A stretch of DNA of 64,000 nt from Polycyclovorans sp. (GTDB taxonomy: Bacteria > Pseudomonadota > Gammaproteobacteria > Nevskiales > Nevskiaceae). The stretch covers positions 124,001 through 188,000 of the forward strand of contig PAKU01000037.1 in the NCBI GenBank assembly GCA_002706265.1, in the 5' to 3' direction. Below, one piece after another: positions 18,187 through 26,206 of this stretch (position 1 is the stretch's first letter; each line of letters begins with the position of its first letter). Below the pieces are notes generated by a model, which saw nothing but the letters and a program-made list of their open reading frames with translations, ran no database searches and was not told the origin of the DNA. The position numbers were made by a program, and so were the translations under genes.

Positions 18187-18942
18187 TCAGCCGGCCCGCG
18201 CCGACCACGCGCTGCTCGGCGCGTCGCTGATCAAGACCCGCATCAGCGCGCGGGCGGCAGCCTGCGGCGGCTCGGTCTGTTCCAGCACCTCGCCGGGGTA
18301 GCCTTTGAGACGCGTGGCGGTGCGCATCGGCCCCGGGTCGAAGGTGTGAAAGCGCAGCGTGCTGCCGGCACCGCCTTCCTGCGCCCACTGCGCCGCCATG
18401 ACTTCAAGCGCGGTCTTGCTGATGCCGTAGGCACCCTGAAACGGCTTGGCGACGCGGCCGCCGATGTCGGTCACGTACAGCACGCGACCTCGCGGTGCGG
18501 CGCGCAGCAGCGGCAGGCAGTGACGGGTCAAGGCAAAGCTGGCGGTGAGGTTCACCTGCAGCGACTCCAGCCAGTCCTTGGGCTCGATGTCTTCCATGCG
18601 GGTGAAGGTCTTGAAGTGCGCAGCCGCCAGACACAACACGTCGAGGCGCCCGAAATGGGTGTCCAGCGTCTGGGCCACCTCGGCCAGATCGCCCCAGTTG
18701 GCGCCGGTGAGATTGAGGGGATAGATGGCCGGCTCGGCGCCGCCGGCCGCGACGATGGCGTCGAACGTTGATTCCAGCTTCTTCACGGTCTTGCCCAGCA
18801 GCACGCAGGTGGCGCCCAGCGCTGCCGCCTGCAGGGCCGCGGCTTTGCCCAGCCCGTCCCCGGCGCCGGTGATGAGCACGGTCTGATTCTTGAGCGCGTC
18901 GGCTGCGGGCTCGGTGGTGGGCACTTTGGTCAACGGCAGCAT
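18187..18942 (-). CDS. short-chain dehydrogenase/reductase family protein (YciK-like position)
   Basis: The 251-residue protein has the NAD(P) motif TGAGDGLG (25-32) and the YxxxK pair Tyr172/Lys176 in GAYGISKTALE. The usual catalytic Ser, 13 residues before the Tyr, is replaced: the segment reads VLYVTDIGG with Asp159 at that place. It is the third gene of ubiG-mupP-SDR, a conserved order in pseudomonads where the SDR is called YciK. It follows the phosphatase by 2 bp. Because of the missing Ser, enzymatic function is doubtful or altered. The substrate of this group is unknown. Confidence 0.85.
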   Translation of the reverse strand: MLPLTKVPTTEPAADALKNQTVLITGAGDGLGKAAALQAAALGATCVLLGKTVKKLESTFDAIVAAGGAEPAIYPLNLTGANWGDLAEVAQTLDTHFGRLDVLCLAAAHFKTFTRMEDIEPKDWLESLQVNLTASFALTRHCLPLLRAAPRGRVLYVTDIGGRVAKPFQGAYGISKTALEVMAAQWAQEGGAGSTLRFHTFDPGPMRTATRLKGYPGEVLEQTEPPQAAARALMRVLISDAPSSAWSARAG

Positions 18943-18944
18943 GA

Positions 18945-19610
18945 TCAGCCTTGTGTGGAAAGAGGGTGCATCAGGTCCAGCAGCTCGGCCGGCGTGGCAC
19001 AGCGATCATCGGCCTGCCAGGCCTCGGGCCGGGTGGTGCCCAGATACCCCCACTCGGCGGTGACCGTGCGCATGCCGGCGGCACGGCCGGCGTCGATGTC
19101 GCGCAGGTCGTCGCCCACGTAGGCGCAGCGCTGCTGCGCAAGCCCGGCGCGGCGGCAGGCTTCGATCAGCGCATCCGGCGCCGGCTTGGCAAGCGGCACT
19201 TCATCGGCGCTCACGACGACCGTCGCGCGCGCGCTCAACTGCAGCGCGGCCATCAGCGGCTCGGTGTAACGCCTGGGCTTGTTGGTGACCACGCCCCAGG
19301 GAATGCCGCGCGCTTCGAGCCAGCGCAGCGCCGTGTCCAGACCCTCGAACACCTGGCTGTGATCGGCGATGTGCGCGGCGTAGTGGGCCAGAAAGGTCTG
19401 CCTGAGCGGCTCGAACGCCGCGTCGTCCGGCCCCACGCCCAGGGCGCGGCCGATCAGCCCGCGCGCGCCTGAGGAGGCGTGTGCCCGGTAATGATCCAGC
19501 GGCAGCGGCGCCAGGCCCTGGGCCACGCGCAGGGCGTTGGCAGCGGCGGCGAGATCGGGCGCGGTGTCGACCAGCGTGCCGTCAAGATCGAACAACCAGG
19601 CCTCGATCAT
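18945..19610 (-). CDS. mupP: HAD phosphatase, MupP/Gph type (MurNAc-6-phosphate or phosphoglycolate phosphatase)
   Basis: The 221-residue HAD enzyme has motif I DLDGTLVDT (Asp8, Asp10), motif II in GVVTNKP, a Lys in PLAKPAPDAL and motif IV GDDLRDIDAGRAAGM. The early segment SGARGLIGRALG and the WGVVTNKPRRYTEPLM stretch resemble MupP, the MurNAc-6-P phosphatase of the peptidoglycan recycling route in Pseudomonas, which also sits next to ubiG. Annotators often call the same gene phosphoglycolate phosphatase (gph). The start ATG at 19610 overlaps the ubiG stop by ATGA; longer readings have no coding signal. MupP is preferred on synteny and motif likeness. Confidence 0.78.
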   Translation of the reverse strand: MIEAWLFDLDGTLVDTAPDLAAAANALRVAQGLAPLPLDHYRAHASSGARGLIGRALGVGPDDAAFEPLRQTFLAHYAAHIADHSQVFEGLDTALRWLEARGIPWGVVTNKPRRYTEPLMAALQLSARATVVVSADEVPLAKPAPDALIEACRRAGLAQQRCAYVGDDLRDIDAGRAAGMRTVTAEWGYLGTTRPEAWQADDRCATPAELLDLMHPLSTQG

Positions 19611-20314
19611 GGTTTGCGCGCGACCAGAAAATAGTTCACCGCCAGGTCGTTGTTGAGTCGCGCGTTCTTCAGGATGGGGTTGTAGTGCAGCCCCTTCATC
19701 TCCACCAGTTGCAGGCCCGAGGCCATCACCGCGCGGCTGAGCTCCGACGGGCGGATGAACTGGGCAAACTGGTGGGTGCCCTTGGGAATCAGCCCCAGCA
19801 CATGTTCGGCCGCAACAATGGCCAGCGCAAAGGCGCGCGGGCTGCGATTCAGGGTGGAGAACACGGCGAGGCCACCGGGTCGCAGCAGCTCGGCGCAGGC
19901 CTTGATGATGGCCTCGGGGTCGGGCACGTGCTCCAGCATTTCGAGGCAGCAGACCACGTCGAAGCTTTTGGGCGCGCGCTGCGCCATCGCCTCGGTGGCC
20001 ACACATTGGTAGTCAATGGCCAGCCCCGAGGCACCGGCATGTTCGCGGGCGACGGCAATCGAGGCCTCGGCCAGATCGATGCCGGTCACCTCGGCGCCGC
20101 GCCGCGCCAGGGCTTCGCTGAGCAGGCCGCCGCCGCAGCCCACGTCGATCACTTTCTGGCCGGCAAGTCCGCCGCAGACCTTGTCGATGTATTGGGTGCG
20201 CGCCGGGTTGATGTGATGCAGCGGCGCCATCTCGCCTGCGGGGTCCCACCAGCGCGAGGCCATTGCCGTGAAGCGGGCGATGTCGGCCGGGTCGACGTTG
20301 TTGAATTCGGTCAT
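19607..20314 (-). CDS. ubiG: ubiquinone biosynthesis O-methyltransferase
   Basis: UbiG does both O-methylations in ubiquinone synthesis using S-adenosylmethionine. The 235-residue protein starts MTEFNNVDPADIARF, has RWWDPAGEMAPLHHINP (21-37), SAM motif I VIDVGCGGGLLSE (55-67), motif II with FDVVCCLEMLEHVPDP and post-motif LNRSPRAFALAIVAAEHVLGL. Every block is diagnostic. It is first in the coupled ubiG-mupP-SDR set and starts 9 bp from the end of the tgpA gene. Confidence 0.97.
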   Translation of the reverse strand: MTEFNNVDPADIARFTAMASRWWDPAGEMAPLHHINPARTQYIDKVCGGLAGQKVIDVGCGGGLLSEALARRGAEVTGIDLAEASIAVAREHAGASGLAIDYQCVATEAMAQRAPKSFDVVCCLEMLEHVPDPEAIIKACAELLRPGGLAVFSTLNRSPRAFALAIVAAEHVLGLIPKGTHQFAQFIRPSELSRAVMASGLQLVEMKGLHYNPILKNARLNNDLAVNYFLVARKP

Positions 20315-20323
20315 GCCGCGATT

Positions 20324-22351
20324 TTATCCCGCGGGCGGCGGGCGGCGTCGCCTCAAGGCCTTGATCAGCCCGCGAACCGCGCGATCGAGCTGTTGCTGCT
20401 GCGCTTCGGTCTGTGCGGACTCAGGCCCGTAACGCAATGCCTGATAGGCGGTGCGCGCGGCGTCGAGCTGGGCGCGCAGGTGCGGCTGCCGGTCGGCCAG
20501 CCGCTGGCACCACGCGGTGGGCGCCTCGCCGGGCCGGGCATCGACCTGCCGGGCCGCAGCGCGTTGCAGGCGCCGCCAGCTGCGGCTGGCCGCATCCGCC
20601 GGCGGCGCCGGGCGACCGCGCCACAGCAGCCACGCCGCCACCAGCAACAGCAGCGCAGTGATCAGGCCGGTGAGCCACAGCAGCATCTGCGTCCAGCCGC
20701 GCACGCCCAGACGCGACAGAAACGCCTGTTGCAGTTCGGGGCCGTAGGCCAGAAACCAGCGGTTCCACTGCGCGTTGAGAAAATCCCATCGGGCGCGGCT
20801 CATGGCCCAGAGGGTGCTGCCGTCGCGCCGGAGAAAGGCGGGCAATTCACCACGGGCCGTGTCGAAGGCGCCACGCAGCCCTTGCTCGATGCGGTCCGGC
20901 GACACGGCGGCGGTGGGGTCCACCCGGCGCCAACCCTCACCCGCCAGCCACACCTCGGCCCAGGCGTGTGCGTCGGACTGGCGAATGACCCAGTCGTCGC
21001 CCACCGGACTGCGGGCGCCACCCTGATAGCCGATGACCACCCGCGCCGGCAGTCCGGCCGCCCGCATCATCACCACGAAGCTGCTGGCGTAGTGCTCGCA
21101 GAAGCCGGCCTGTGTCGTGAACAGGAATTCATCCACGGGCTGGGGGCCCAGGCGCGGTGGCCGCAGGGTGTAGCGGAACGGATGCTGGCGAAAATGCGCC
21201 AATGCCCGCTGGATGAGCGCGGCATCATCCGGCGTCTCGGCGCGCCATTGCTGCACCAGCGCGCGGGTTCGGGGGGCGCTGTTCACCGGCAATTGCAGCG
21301 TGCGCTGCCGGTGCCAGCGGGGCAGGGCGCGGGCATCCAGCCGATAGCGGGGCCAGGCCTGCTGGCGCAACAGGCGACGTTCGGTGATGCGTCGCAGCGC
21401 CAGCAGTTGGCCGTTTTCATCAAGCCGGCTGCCGGCGGGCAGCGCCGCCGGGTCGCTCATCTCCAGGCCGAACAGGCTGAAGCCGCGGGTCGACTCCAGC
21501 ATCATCTCCAATGCCACCGGCTCGCCGAGGGTTTGCAGTGAGGGCGCGCGCGCGGGCCCGTTTTGCGGATAAGCGTCCCAGCGGCGGCCGTCGTAGCGCT
21601 CGAAGACCGGGCCACGCCAGTACAACTGGCGCTGTCCGGGGGGCTCGCCCTCAAAGCGCACGCGAAAGGCAATCGCCTCGTTGAGGATCAGCTCGGCAAT
21701 GTCGCCCGGACTCATGCTGTCGGGTACGCCGCTGCGGCTGCTGCCCGCATCGGCCGGCAAGCCCCACAAAGGCCCGGGAATGCGCGGAAACAGCAGGAAC
21801 AGCACCACCATCAACGGCAGTGCTTGCGCGACGATCACGCCGCCCAGCCGCCAGTGTTGGCGCCAGGCGCGACCGGCTGCGTCGCCGGTCGCCGCCCGGG
21901 TGTTGACCTCGACCAGCAGACCGGTGACGCCCACCACGGTGACCAGCAGCCATGCCACGGTCCAGATTTCCTGCGAGAACAGGAAGTGGGTAAACACCAG
22001 AAAATACAGCAGCGCCACCATCACCCGAACATCGCGCTGGCTGCGCATCTCCAGCAGCTTGAGCGCGGCCATCAGCACCAGCAGGGCGGTGCCGGGATGC
22101 TGGCCGTTGACGCGGCCGTAGGTCACATAGACCCCGGCGAATGCGGCGATGGTCAGCAGGGTCTTGATCACCCTGCCGGGCAACGGCACGCCGCGCTGCA
22201 GGTGCGCCAGCCGCCAGCCGATGGCCACCGCCACCAGGGCCGATTCCCACACCGGCACCCGCAAGGCATGCGGTGCCAACACCAGCACCAACAGCCCGAT
22301 CAGCCGCAGCAGTAAGGCGCGCGGCAGCACGTCGGCGGTTGTCACGGTCAT
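20324..22351 (-). CDS. tgpA: TgpA-like membrane transglutaminase
   Basis: The 675-residue protein has about five N-terminal TM helices (residues 12-190), a large periplasmic domain with a transglutaminase core, one more TM helix (about 552-572), and a cytoplasmic tail. The catalytic triad is intact: Cys418 in AGFCEHYASSF, His462 in SDAHAWAEVW and Asp478 in RRVDPT. This is the DUF3488/TgpA architecture, essential for viability in P. aeruginosa. It overlaps the DUF58 gene (ATGA) and stands in the conserved moxR-DUF58-tgpA order. Substrate is probably an envelope or peptidoglycan component, by inference. Confidence 0.92.
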   Translation of the reverse strand: MTVTTADVLPRALLLRLIGLLVLVLAPHALRVPVWESALVAVAIGWRLAHLQRGVPLPGRVIKTLLTIAAFAGVYVTYGRVNGQHPGTALLVLMAALKLLEMRSQRDVRVMVALLYFLVFTHFLFSQEIWTVAWLLVTVVGVTGLLVEVNTRAATGDAAGRAWRQHWRLGGVIVAQALPLMVVLFLLFPRIPGPLWGLPADAGSSRSGVPDSMSPGDIAELILNEAIAFRVRFEGEPPGQRQLYWRGPVFERYDGRRWDAYPQNGPARAPSLQTLGEPVALEMMLESTRGFSLFGLEMSDPAALPAGSRLDENGQLLALRRITERRLLRQQAWPRYRLDARALPRWHRQRTLQLPVNSAPRTRALVQQWRAETPDDAALIQRALAHFRQHPFRYTLRPPRLGPQPVDEFLFTTQAGFCEHYASSFVVMMRAAGLPARVVIGYQGGARSPVGDDWVIRQSDAHAWAEVWLAGEGWRRVDPTAAVSPDRIEQGLRGAFDTARGELPAFLRRDGSTLWAMSRARWDFLNAQWNRWFLAYGPELQQAFLSRLGVRGWTQMLLWLTGLITALLLLVAAWLLWRGRPAPPADAASRSWRRLQRAAARQVDARPGEAPTAWCQRLADRQPHLRAQLDAARTAYQALRYGPESAQTEAQQQQLDRAVRGLIKALRRRRPPPAG

Positions 22352-23346
22352 GCTCGCTGCCCGAACTGCGCCAGCGCGCTGAGGCAGCGATGGCGGTGCG
22401 CGGGGCCGCGGTCGAGGTCGATCTGGTCACCCCCAAGGCGCAGGCCGAAGGCCACCGGGGTCTCGGCGAGGTCGACCACCCAGCGCGCCAGTTGCGACAG
22501 GCGGGCGTCCAGGTCGGCTCCGGGGGTCAGGGCCAGGTCCAGCCAGCATTCCGGCTGCTCGCCGTCTTCGAATTGCTTGACCATGGGCGTGCGGGTTTTC
22601 GGCAGGCTTTTCCAGTGGATGCGCTGTAGGCTGTCACCGCGCACGTAGTTGCGCAGTCCGGCGAATTGGCTGAGGCCCGGTTGCCGATGGCGGGCGTCGC
22701 CCTGTTCCAGCGCCCGCGTGGGCGGCGGCGACTGTCCGGCGCGCGCCAAACGCGGATAGGCGAGCACGCGGGTGTCCGGCAGGACGAAGGTCCAGGCGCG
22801 GAACAGGCCGGTGGGCGCTGCGCTGGCAACGGTGAGCAGGGGCAGCGCATTCCATCCGCGTTGGCCGGGCGCAAACGACAGGCGCAGTTGTGCCGACGGG
22901 GCCACGGTGACGCCCGGGCCGTCCGCACGCGGGGTGTCGGCAAAGTGAATCTGGATGCCCAGTCGCCCGACCTTGCCCGGCTGATCAACGCGCAGCCGCA
23001 GCGCGGCGTCGGCCCCGACGTGCACCGGATCGGCGGCAATCTCCACCAGCCGCAGCCCCACCAGTTGCGCGTGGGTGTGGTGCATGCTGACCAGACCAAT
23101 CGCCGCCAGCAGGAAGGTCAGGGCAAAGCCCATGCTGTTGGCGTAGTTCATGGCCCCCAGCAGCATGACCAGACACAGCAGGCCGAAACCCACGCCGAAC
23201 CGGGTGGGCAAGATGTAAACGCGACGCCGGTTCACGGTCCAGGGCAGGGTAGACGGCGTGATCCGCCGCAGAATCCAGCGGTCGATCCAGCCGCGCCGGA
23301 TCCCTGCGGCCGGCTTGGTCAAGCGACGCCTGAACAGGCCGCGCAT
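22348..23346 (-). CDS. DUF58 domain protein
   Basis: The 332-residue protein has two adjacent TM helices (about residues 48-90) and a C-terminal DUF58 block with the signature FAGLRNYVRGDSLQRIHWKS followed by MVKQFE. The family joins MoxR ATPases and transglutaminases in envelope-linked chaperone systems. The ATG at 23346 is 11 bp after the moxR stop, and the stop overlaps tgpA. A longer reading to 23775 would run over moxR and is rejected. Confidence 0.9.
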   Translation of the reverse strand: MRGLFRRRLTKPAAGIRRGWIDRWILRRITPSTLPWTVNRRRVYILPTRFGVGFGLLCLVMLLGAMNYANSMGFALTFLLAAIGLVSMHHTHAQLVGLRLVEIAADPVHVGADAALRLRVDQPGKVGRLGIQIHFADTPRADGPGVTVAPSAQLRLSFAPGQRGWNALPLLTVASAAPTGLFRAWTFVLPDTRVLAYPRLARAGQSPPPTRALEQGDARHRQPGLSQFAGLRNYVRGDSLQRIHWKSLPKTRTPMVKQFEDGEQPECWLDLALTPGADLDARLSQLARWVVDLAETPVAFGLRLGGDQIDLDRGPAHRHRCLSALAQFGQRA

Positions 23347-23357
23347 CTCAAAAGGTC

Positions 23358-24269
23358 CTAAGGAATCGCAACGGCGGCCAGCAGGTCCCGGGCGGATGGC
23401 GGCGCGTGCAGGGCAGCGTGCGCAGGCAGCAGACGGTGGTCCATCACCGCCGGGAACACGGCCTGCACGTCTTCGGGCAGCACGCCGGGGCGGCCCATCA
23501 GAAATGCCCAGGCCTGCGCGGCGCGCTTGAGCGCCAGCCCGGCACGCGGCGAAACGCCGTGCCGCAACCCGGCGTGTTCGCGGGTGGCCTGCACCAGCGC
23601 CAGGATGTAATCCAGCAGCGCGGGGCGCGCGGTGACCTCGCGCACACCCGCCTGCAGGCTTTGCACCTGCGCCGCGTCGAGCACGCAGGGCAGTTCGGCC
23701 AACAGGCTGCGACGGTCGGTCTGCGCCAGCAGCGCGCGCTCGGCGGCCGGCGGCGGGTAGCCCATCGACAGGCACATGAGAAAGCGGTCGAGCTGGCTCT
23801 CCGGCAGCGAAAACACACCCAGTTGCGACAGCGGATTCTGGGTGGCGATGACAAAGAAGGGCGCGGGCAGCGGCCGGGTTTTGCCTTCGATGCTCACCTG
23901 GCGTTCTTCCATGGCCTCCAGCAGCGCCGATTGTGTTTTCGGACTGGCGCGGTTGATCTCGTCGGCCAGAATCACCTGCGCAAAGATCGGCCCCGGATGA
24001 AAGCGAAAAGCGTTGCTGCCGGACTCGAACACCGACACGCCCAGCACATCGGCCGGCAACAGGTCGGCGGTGAACTGAATGCGTTGAAACTCCAGCCCCA
24101 GTACCCGTGCCAGCGCCAGTGCCAGTGTGGTTTTGCCGACGCCGGGCACGTCTTCAATGAGCAGATGCCCCTGAGCCAGCAGACAGGCCAGCGCCAGACG
24201 CAGCTCCTGCGGTTTGCCCAGAATGACCTGCTCAAGAGCGTCCACGGTGCGGCTGACGGCGGCCTTCAT
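23358..24269 (-). CDS. MoxR-family AAA+ ATPase
   Basis: The 303-residue ATPase shows Walker A GVGKT (43-47) within EDVPGVGKTTLALALA, Walker B VILADEINRASPKTQ with Asp103-Glu104, and the sensor part FFVIATQNPLSQLG. A C-terminal lid domain has the SPRAGLALKRAAQAWAF motif. MoxR proteins are thought to remodel or activate partner proteins; here the partners are the DUF58 and TgpA proteins encoded just downstream. The gene is first in its operon and is divergent from the patatin gene across 180 bp. Confidence 0.94.
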   Translation of the reverse strand: MKAAVSRTVDALEQVILGKPQELRLALACLLAQGHLLIEDVPGVGKTTLALALARVLGLEFQRIQFTADLLPADVLGVSVFESGSNAFRFHPGPIFAQVILADEINRASPKTQSALLEAMEERQVSIEGKTRPLPAPFFVIATQNPLSQLGVFSLPESQLDRFLMCLSMGYPPPAAERALLAQTDRRSLLAELPCVLDAAQVQSLQAGVREVTARPALLDYILALVQATREHAGLRHGVSPRAGLALKRAAQAWAFLMGRPGVLPEDVQAVFPAVMDHRLLPAHAALHAPPSARDLLAAVAIP

Positions 24270-24303
24270 GCGCAGATGTCCGGCAAGAACTTAAGGACCT
24301 GCG

Positions 24304-24309
24304 ACTATA
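24304..24309 (-). promoter_or_regulatory. possible -10 of the moxR operon
   Basis: On the minus strand TATAGT lies 35 bp before the moxR start. The matching -35 region is poor. The rest of the moxR-patatin gap shows only a Shine-Dalgarno-like GGAAAGGAA just before the patatin ATG. Confidence 0.35.
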
Positions 24310-24449
24310 CGCAAAGCCCTCACGAGACGACGGACGGGGGCGATCCGCCGCTGCGATGGTCGCCATATCGGCAAGGCTTTGATTGCGGTCCCCGGCGATG
24401 CGGCCGATACTTTGGCCGCGTCATCGTTCGGCGCCGGAAAGGAACTTGA

Positions 24450-25964
24450 ATGTCCCGCAAACAACGTGATCTCGACCGGGCCCTCGAGGCCGCCGACAGT
24501 TATCGCGACTGGTTGCAGATTGCCAATGAGCTCGACGTTCACCAGGGCCTGGACGAATGGCGCGAGGACGAAACGTCTGACCATTACGACTGGCGCCTGA
24601 TCCGTTCGCGCCTGCGCCAGGTGCGGCAGATGCGCGCCAACCCCGAGCAGGGCGTCAAGCTGCGCCACCACCTGCGCCAGGGGCTGCACTGGAACCTGGG
24701 CAACCTTGGCAATCCGGTGCTGTACGGCGTTTCGCGCGTGGGCACCAAAATGCTGGTGCACGATTACGTCAACGAAATTGCCGAGACGCTGGTGGAGCTG
24801 GCCCACCGCGACGACCCGGCGTTTCCCGCCGACGCGAAGCTGCGTTTTTTCGAGGAACTTTCGCAGTCGTTCGGCCGATCTGCCCTGATGCTGTCGGGCG
24901 GCGCGACGCTGGGCCTGTTCCACGTCGGGGTGGTCAAGTCGCTGTATCTGGAGGGGTTGTTGCCGGAGGTGATTTCAGGTTCCAGCGCCGGATCGATCGT
25001 CGCCGCCACCGTGGCCAGCCGCCCGGTGGACCAGGCCGAGATTCTGCTGGATCCGATGAATGTCTATCACAACTTCTGGCGGGTTCTGCCGTGGCGCCTG
25101 TGGTTCCGCCGCGGCTCGGTGATGGATCAGCACCAGTTGCGTCGGGCACTGGAAAAGAACATTCCCGACCTGACCTTTCACGAAGCCTATGAACGCTCGG
25201 GCCGCATCATCGACATCACGGTCTCGCCGGCGGGCGTGAACCAGCCCCCCAGGCTGCTGAATTACCTCACATTTCCGTATCTGTATCTGTACGAGGCGGT
25301 GCTGGCGTCGTGTGCCGTGCCGCTGTTGTTTCCGCCGGTGATGCTGATGACCCAGGACGAGCGCGGCCGCCGTGTGCCCTACATGCCGCTGCTGCGCTGG
25401 GTCGATGGCAGCCTGAAGTCCGACCTGCCGACCTTGCGCCTGCGGCGCCTGCACAACGTCAATCATTTCATCGTCAGCCAGACCAATCCGCACGTGCTGC
25501 CGTTCATCAGCCGCCGCGAGCCGGGCGGGGAGGGCATACGCAACTCGGCGCGGGACTTTGCGCGCTCCAGCCTGCGTGGCACGGCCAAGGGCATCGTCGA
25601 CCTGGCGCGCAACACCATCGCGGGCGGGGGGCGCACCCGCAAGACTCTGGATGTCGCCTCGAGCGTGCTCGACCAAGACTATCGCGGCAACATCAACATC
25701 TTTCCCGAGATCAGCCTTTGGCGCTATGCCAACGTCACCTCCAATCCGTCGTTGGAAACACTGGAGCGGTTCATCCGCGAGGGTGAGCGTGCCACCTGGC
25801 CGCGCATGGAGATGATCCGCAACCAGATGGTGATCAGCCAGACGCTGGCCAATTGCATGACGCATCTGAAGTCACAGCACTCGGTCAACCCACACCAGCC
25901 CGACGCACCCACCGCACCGGCCGATGCCCGCAGGCCGTCGCTGAAAGTTGTGCGATCGAAGTGA
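24450..25964 (+). CDS. patatin-like phospholipase with N-terminal DUF3336
   Basis: The 504-residue protein has a DUF3336 region (residues 10-140) and a patatin lipase core. The oxyanion glycine loop LSGGATLGLFHVGV lies at 148-161, the nucleophile elbow is GSSAG with Ser179, and the catalytic Asp319 is in WVDGSLKSD. This DUF3336-patatin combination is that of fungal/plant TAG lipases (SDP1/TGL) and their bacterial relatives, suggesting hydrolysis of storage lipid or phospholipid. The C-terminus after 470 is disordered. It is not preceded by a signal peptide, so it should be cytoplasmic or peripheral. It is monocistronic and convergent with the feo genes. Confidence 0.9.
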   Translation: MSRKQRDLDRALEAADSYRDWLQIANELDVHQGLDEWREDETSDHYDWRLIRSRLRQVRQMRANPEQGVKLRHHLRQGLHWNLGNLGNPVLYGVSRVGTKMLVHDYVNEIAETLVELAHRDDPAFPADAKLRFFEELSQSFGRSALMLSGGATLGLFHVGVVKSLYLEGLLPEVISGSSAGSIVAATVASRPVDQAEILLDPMNVYHNFWRVLPWRLWFRRGSVMDQHQLRRALEKNIPDLTFHEAYERSGRIIDITVSPAGVNQPPRLLNYLTFPYLYLYEAVLASCAVPLLFPPVMLMTQDERGRRVPYMPLLRWVDGSLKSDLPTLRLRRLHNVNHFIVSQTNPHVLPFISRREPGGEGIRNSARDFARSSLRGTAKGIVDLARNTIAGGGRTRKTLDVASSVLDQDYRGNINIFPEISLWRYANVTSNPSLETLERFIREGERATWPRMEMIRNQMVISQTLANCMTHLKSQHSVNPHQPDAPTAPADARRPSLKVVRSK

Positions 25965-26002
25965 GGTGACGGCGGCGACCTGCTGACACAGCGGCAGCCG
26001 GG

Positions 26003-26206
26003 TCAGCGGTGAAAAGTCACCGGTTGTTCATGCTTGGGGTGCGGCGTCGGCGCGGCCTTCGGCCCGCAACCGCTGGGACAGCTGCCACAGCCCGAACCGC
26101 AGCCGGCGGTGTTCTTCTTGCCGGGCCGCCACCGCCACACGGCGTAGGCGGCGGCCGCCAACACGATCAGCGCGACGATCAGTCCTTCCAGCATGGCGTA
26201 GCTCAT
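26003..26206 (-). CDS. FeoB-associated Cys-rich membrane protein
   Basis: The 67-residue protein has one TM helix (MLEGLIVALIVLAAAAYAVW), a basic stretch, then CGSGCGSCPSGCG with four Cys and a His-containing tail. This matches the small FeoB-associated Cys-rich proteins that stand in the place of FeoC. The ATG at 26206 overlaps the feoB stop by ATGA. A role in iron handling or Feo assembly is inferred from position; the ligands would allow Fe or Zn binding. Confidence 0.82.
   Translation of the reverse strand: MSYAMLEGLIVALIVLAAAAYAVWRWRPGKKNTAGCGSGCGSCPSGCGPKAAPTPHPKHEQPVTFHR

Noticed and set aside
19481-21541. Long plus-strand frame across mupP, ubiG and tgpA
   Set aside because: It crosses three well-supported minus-strand genes and has no coherent domain.
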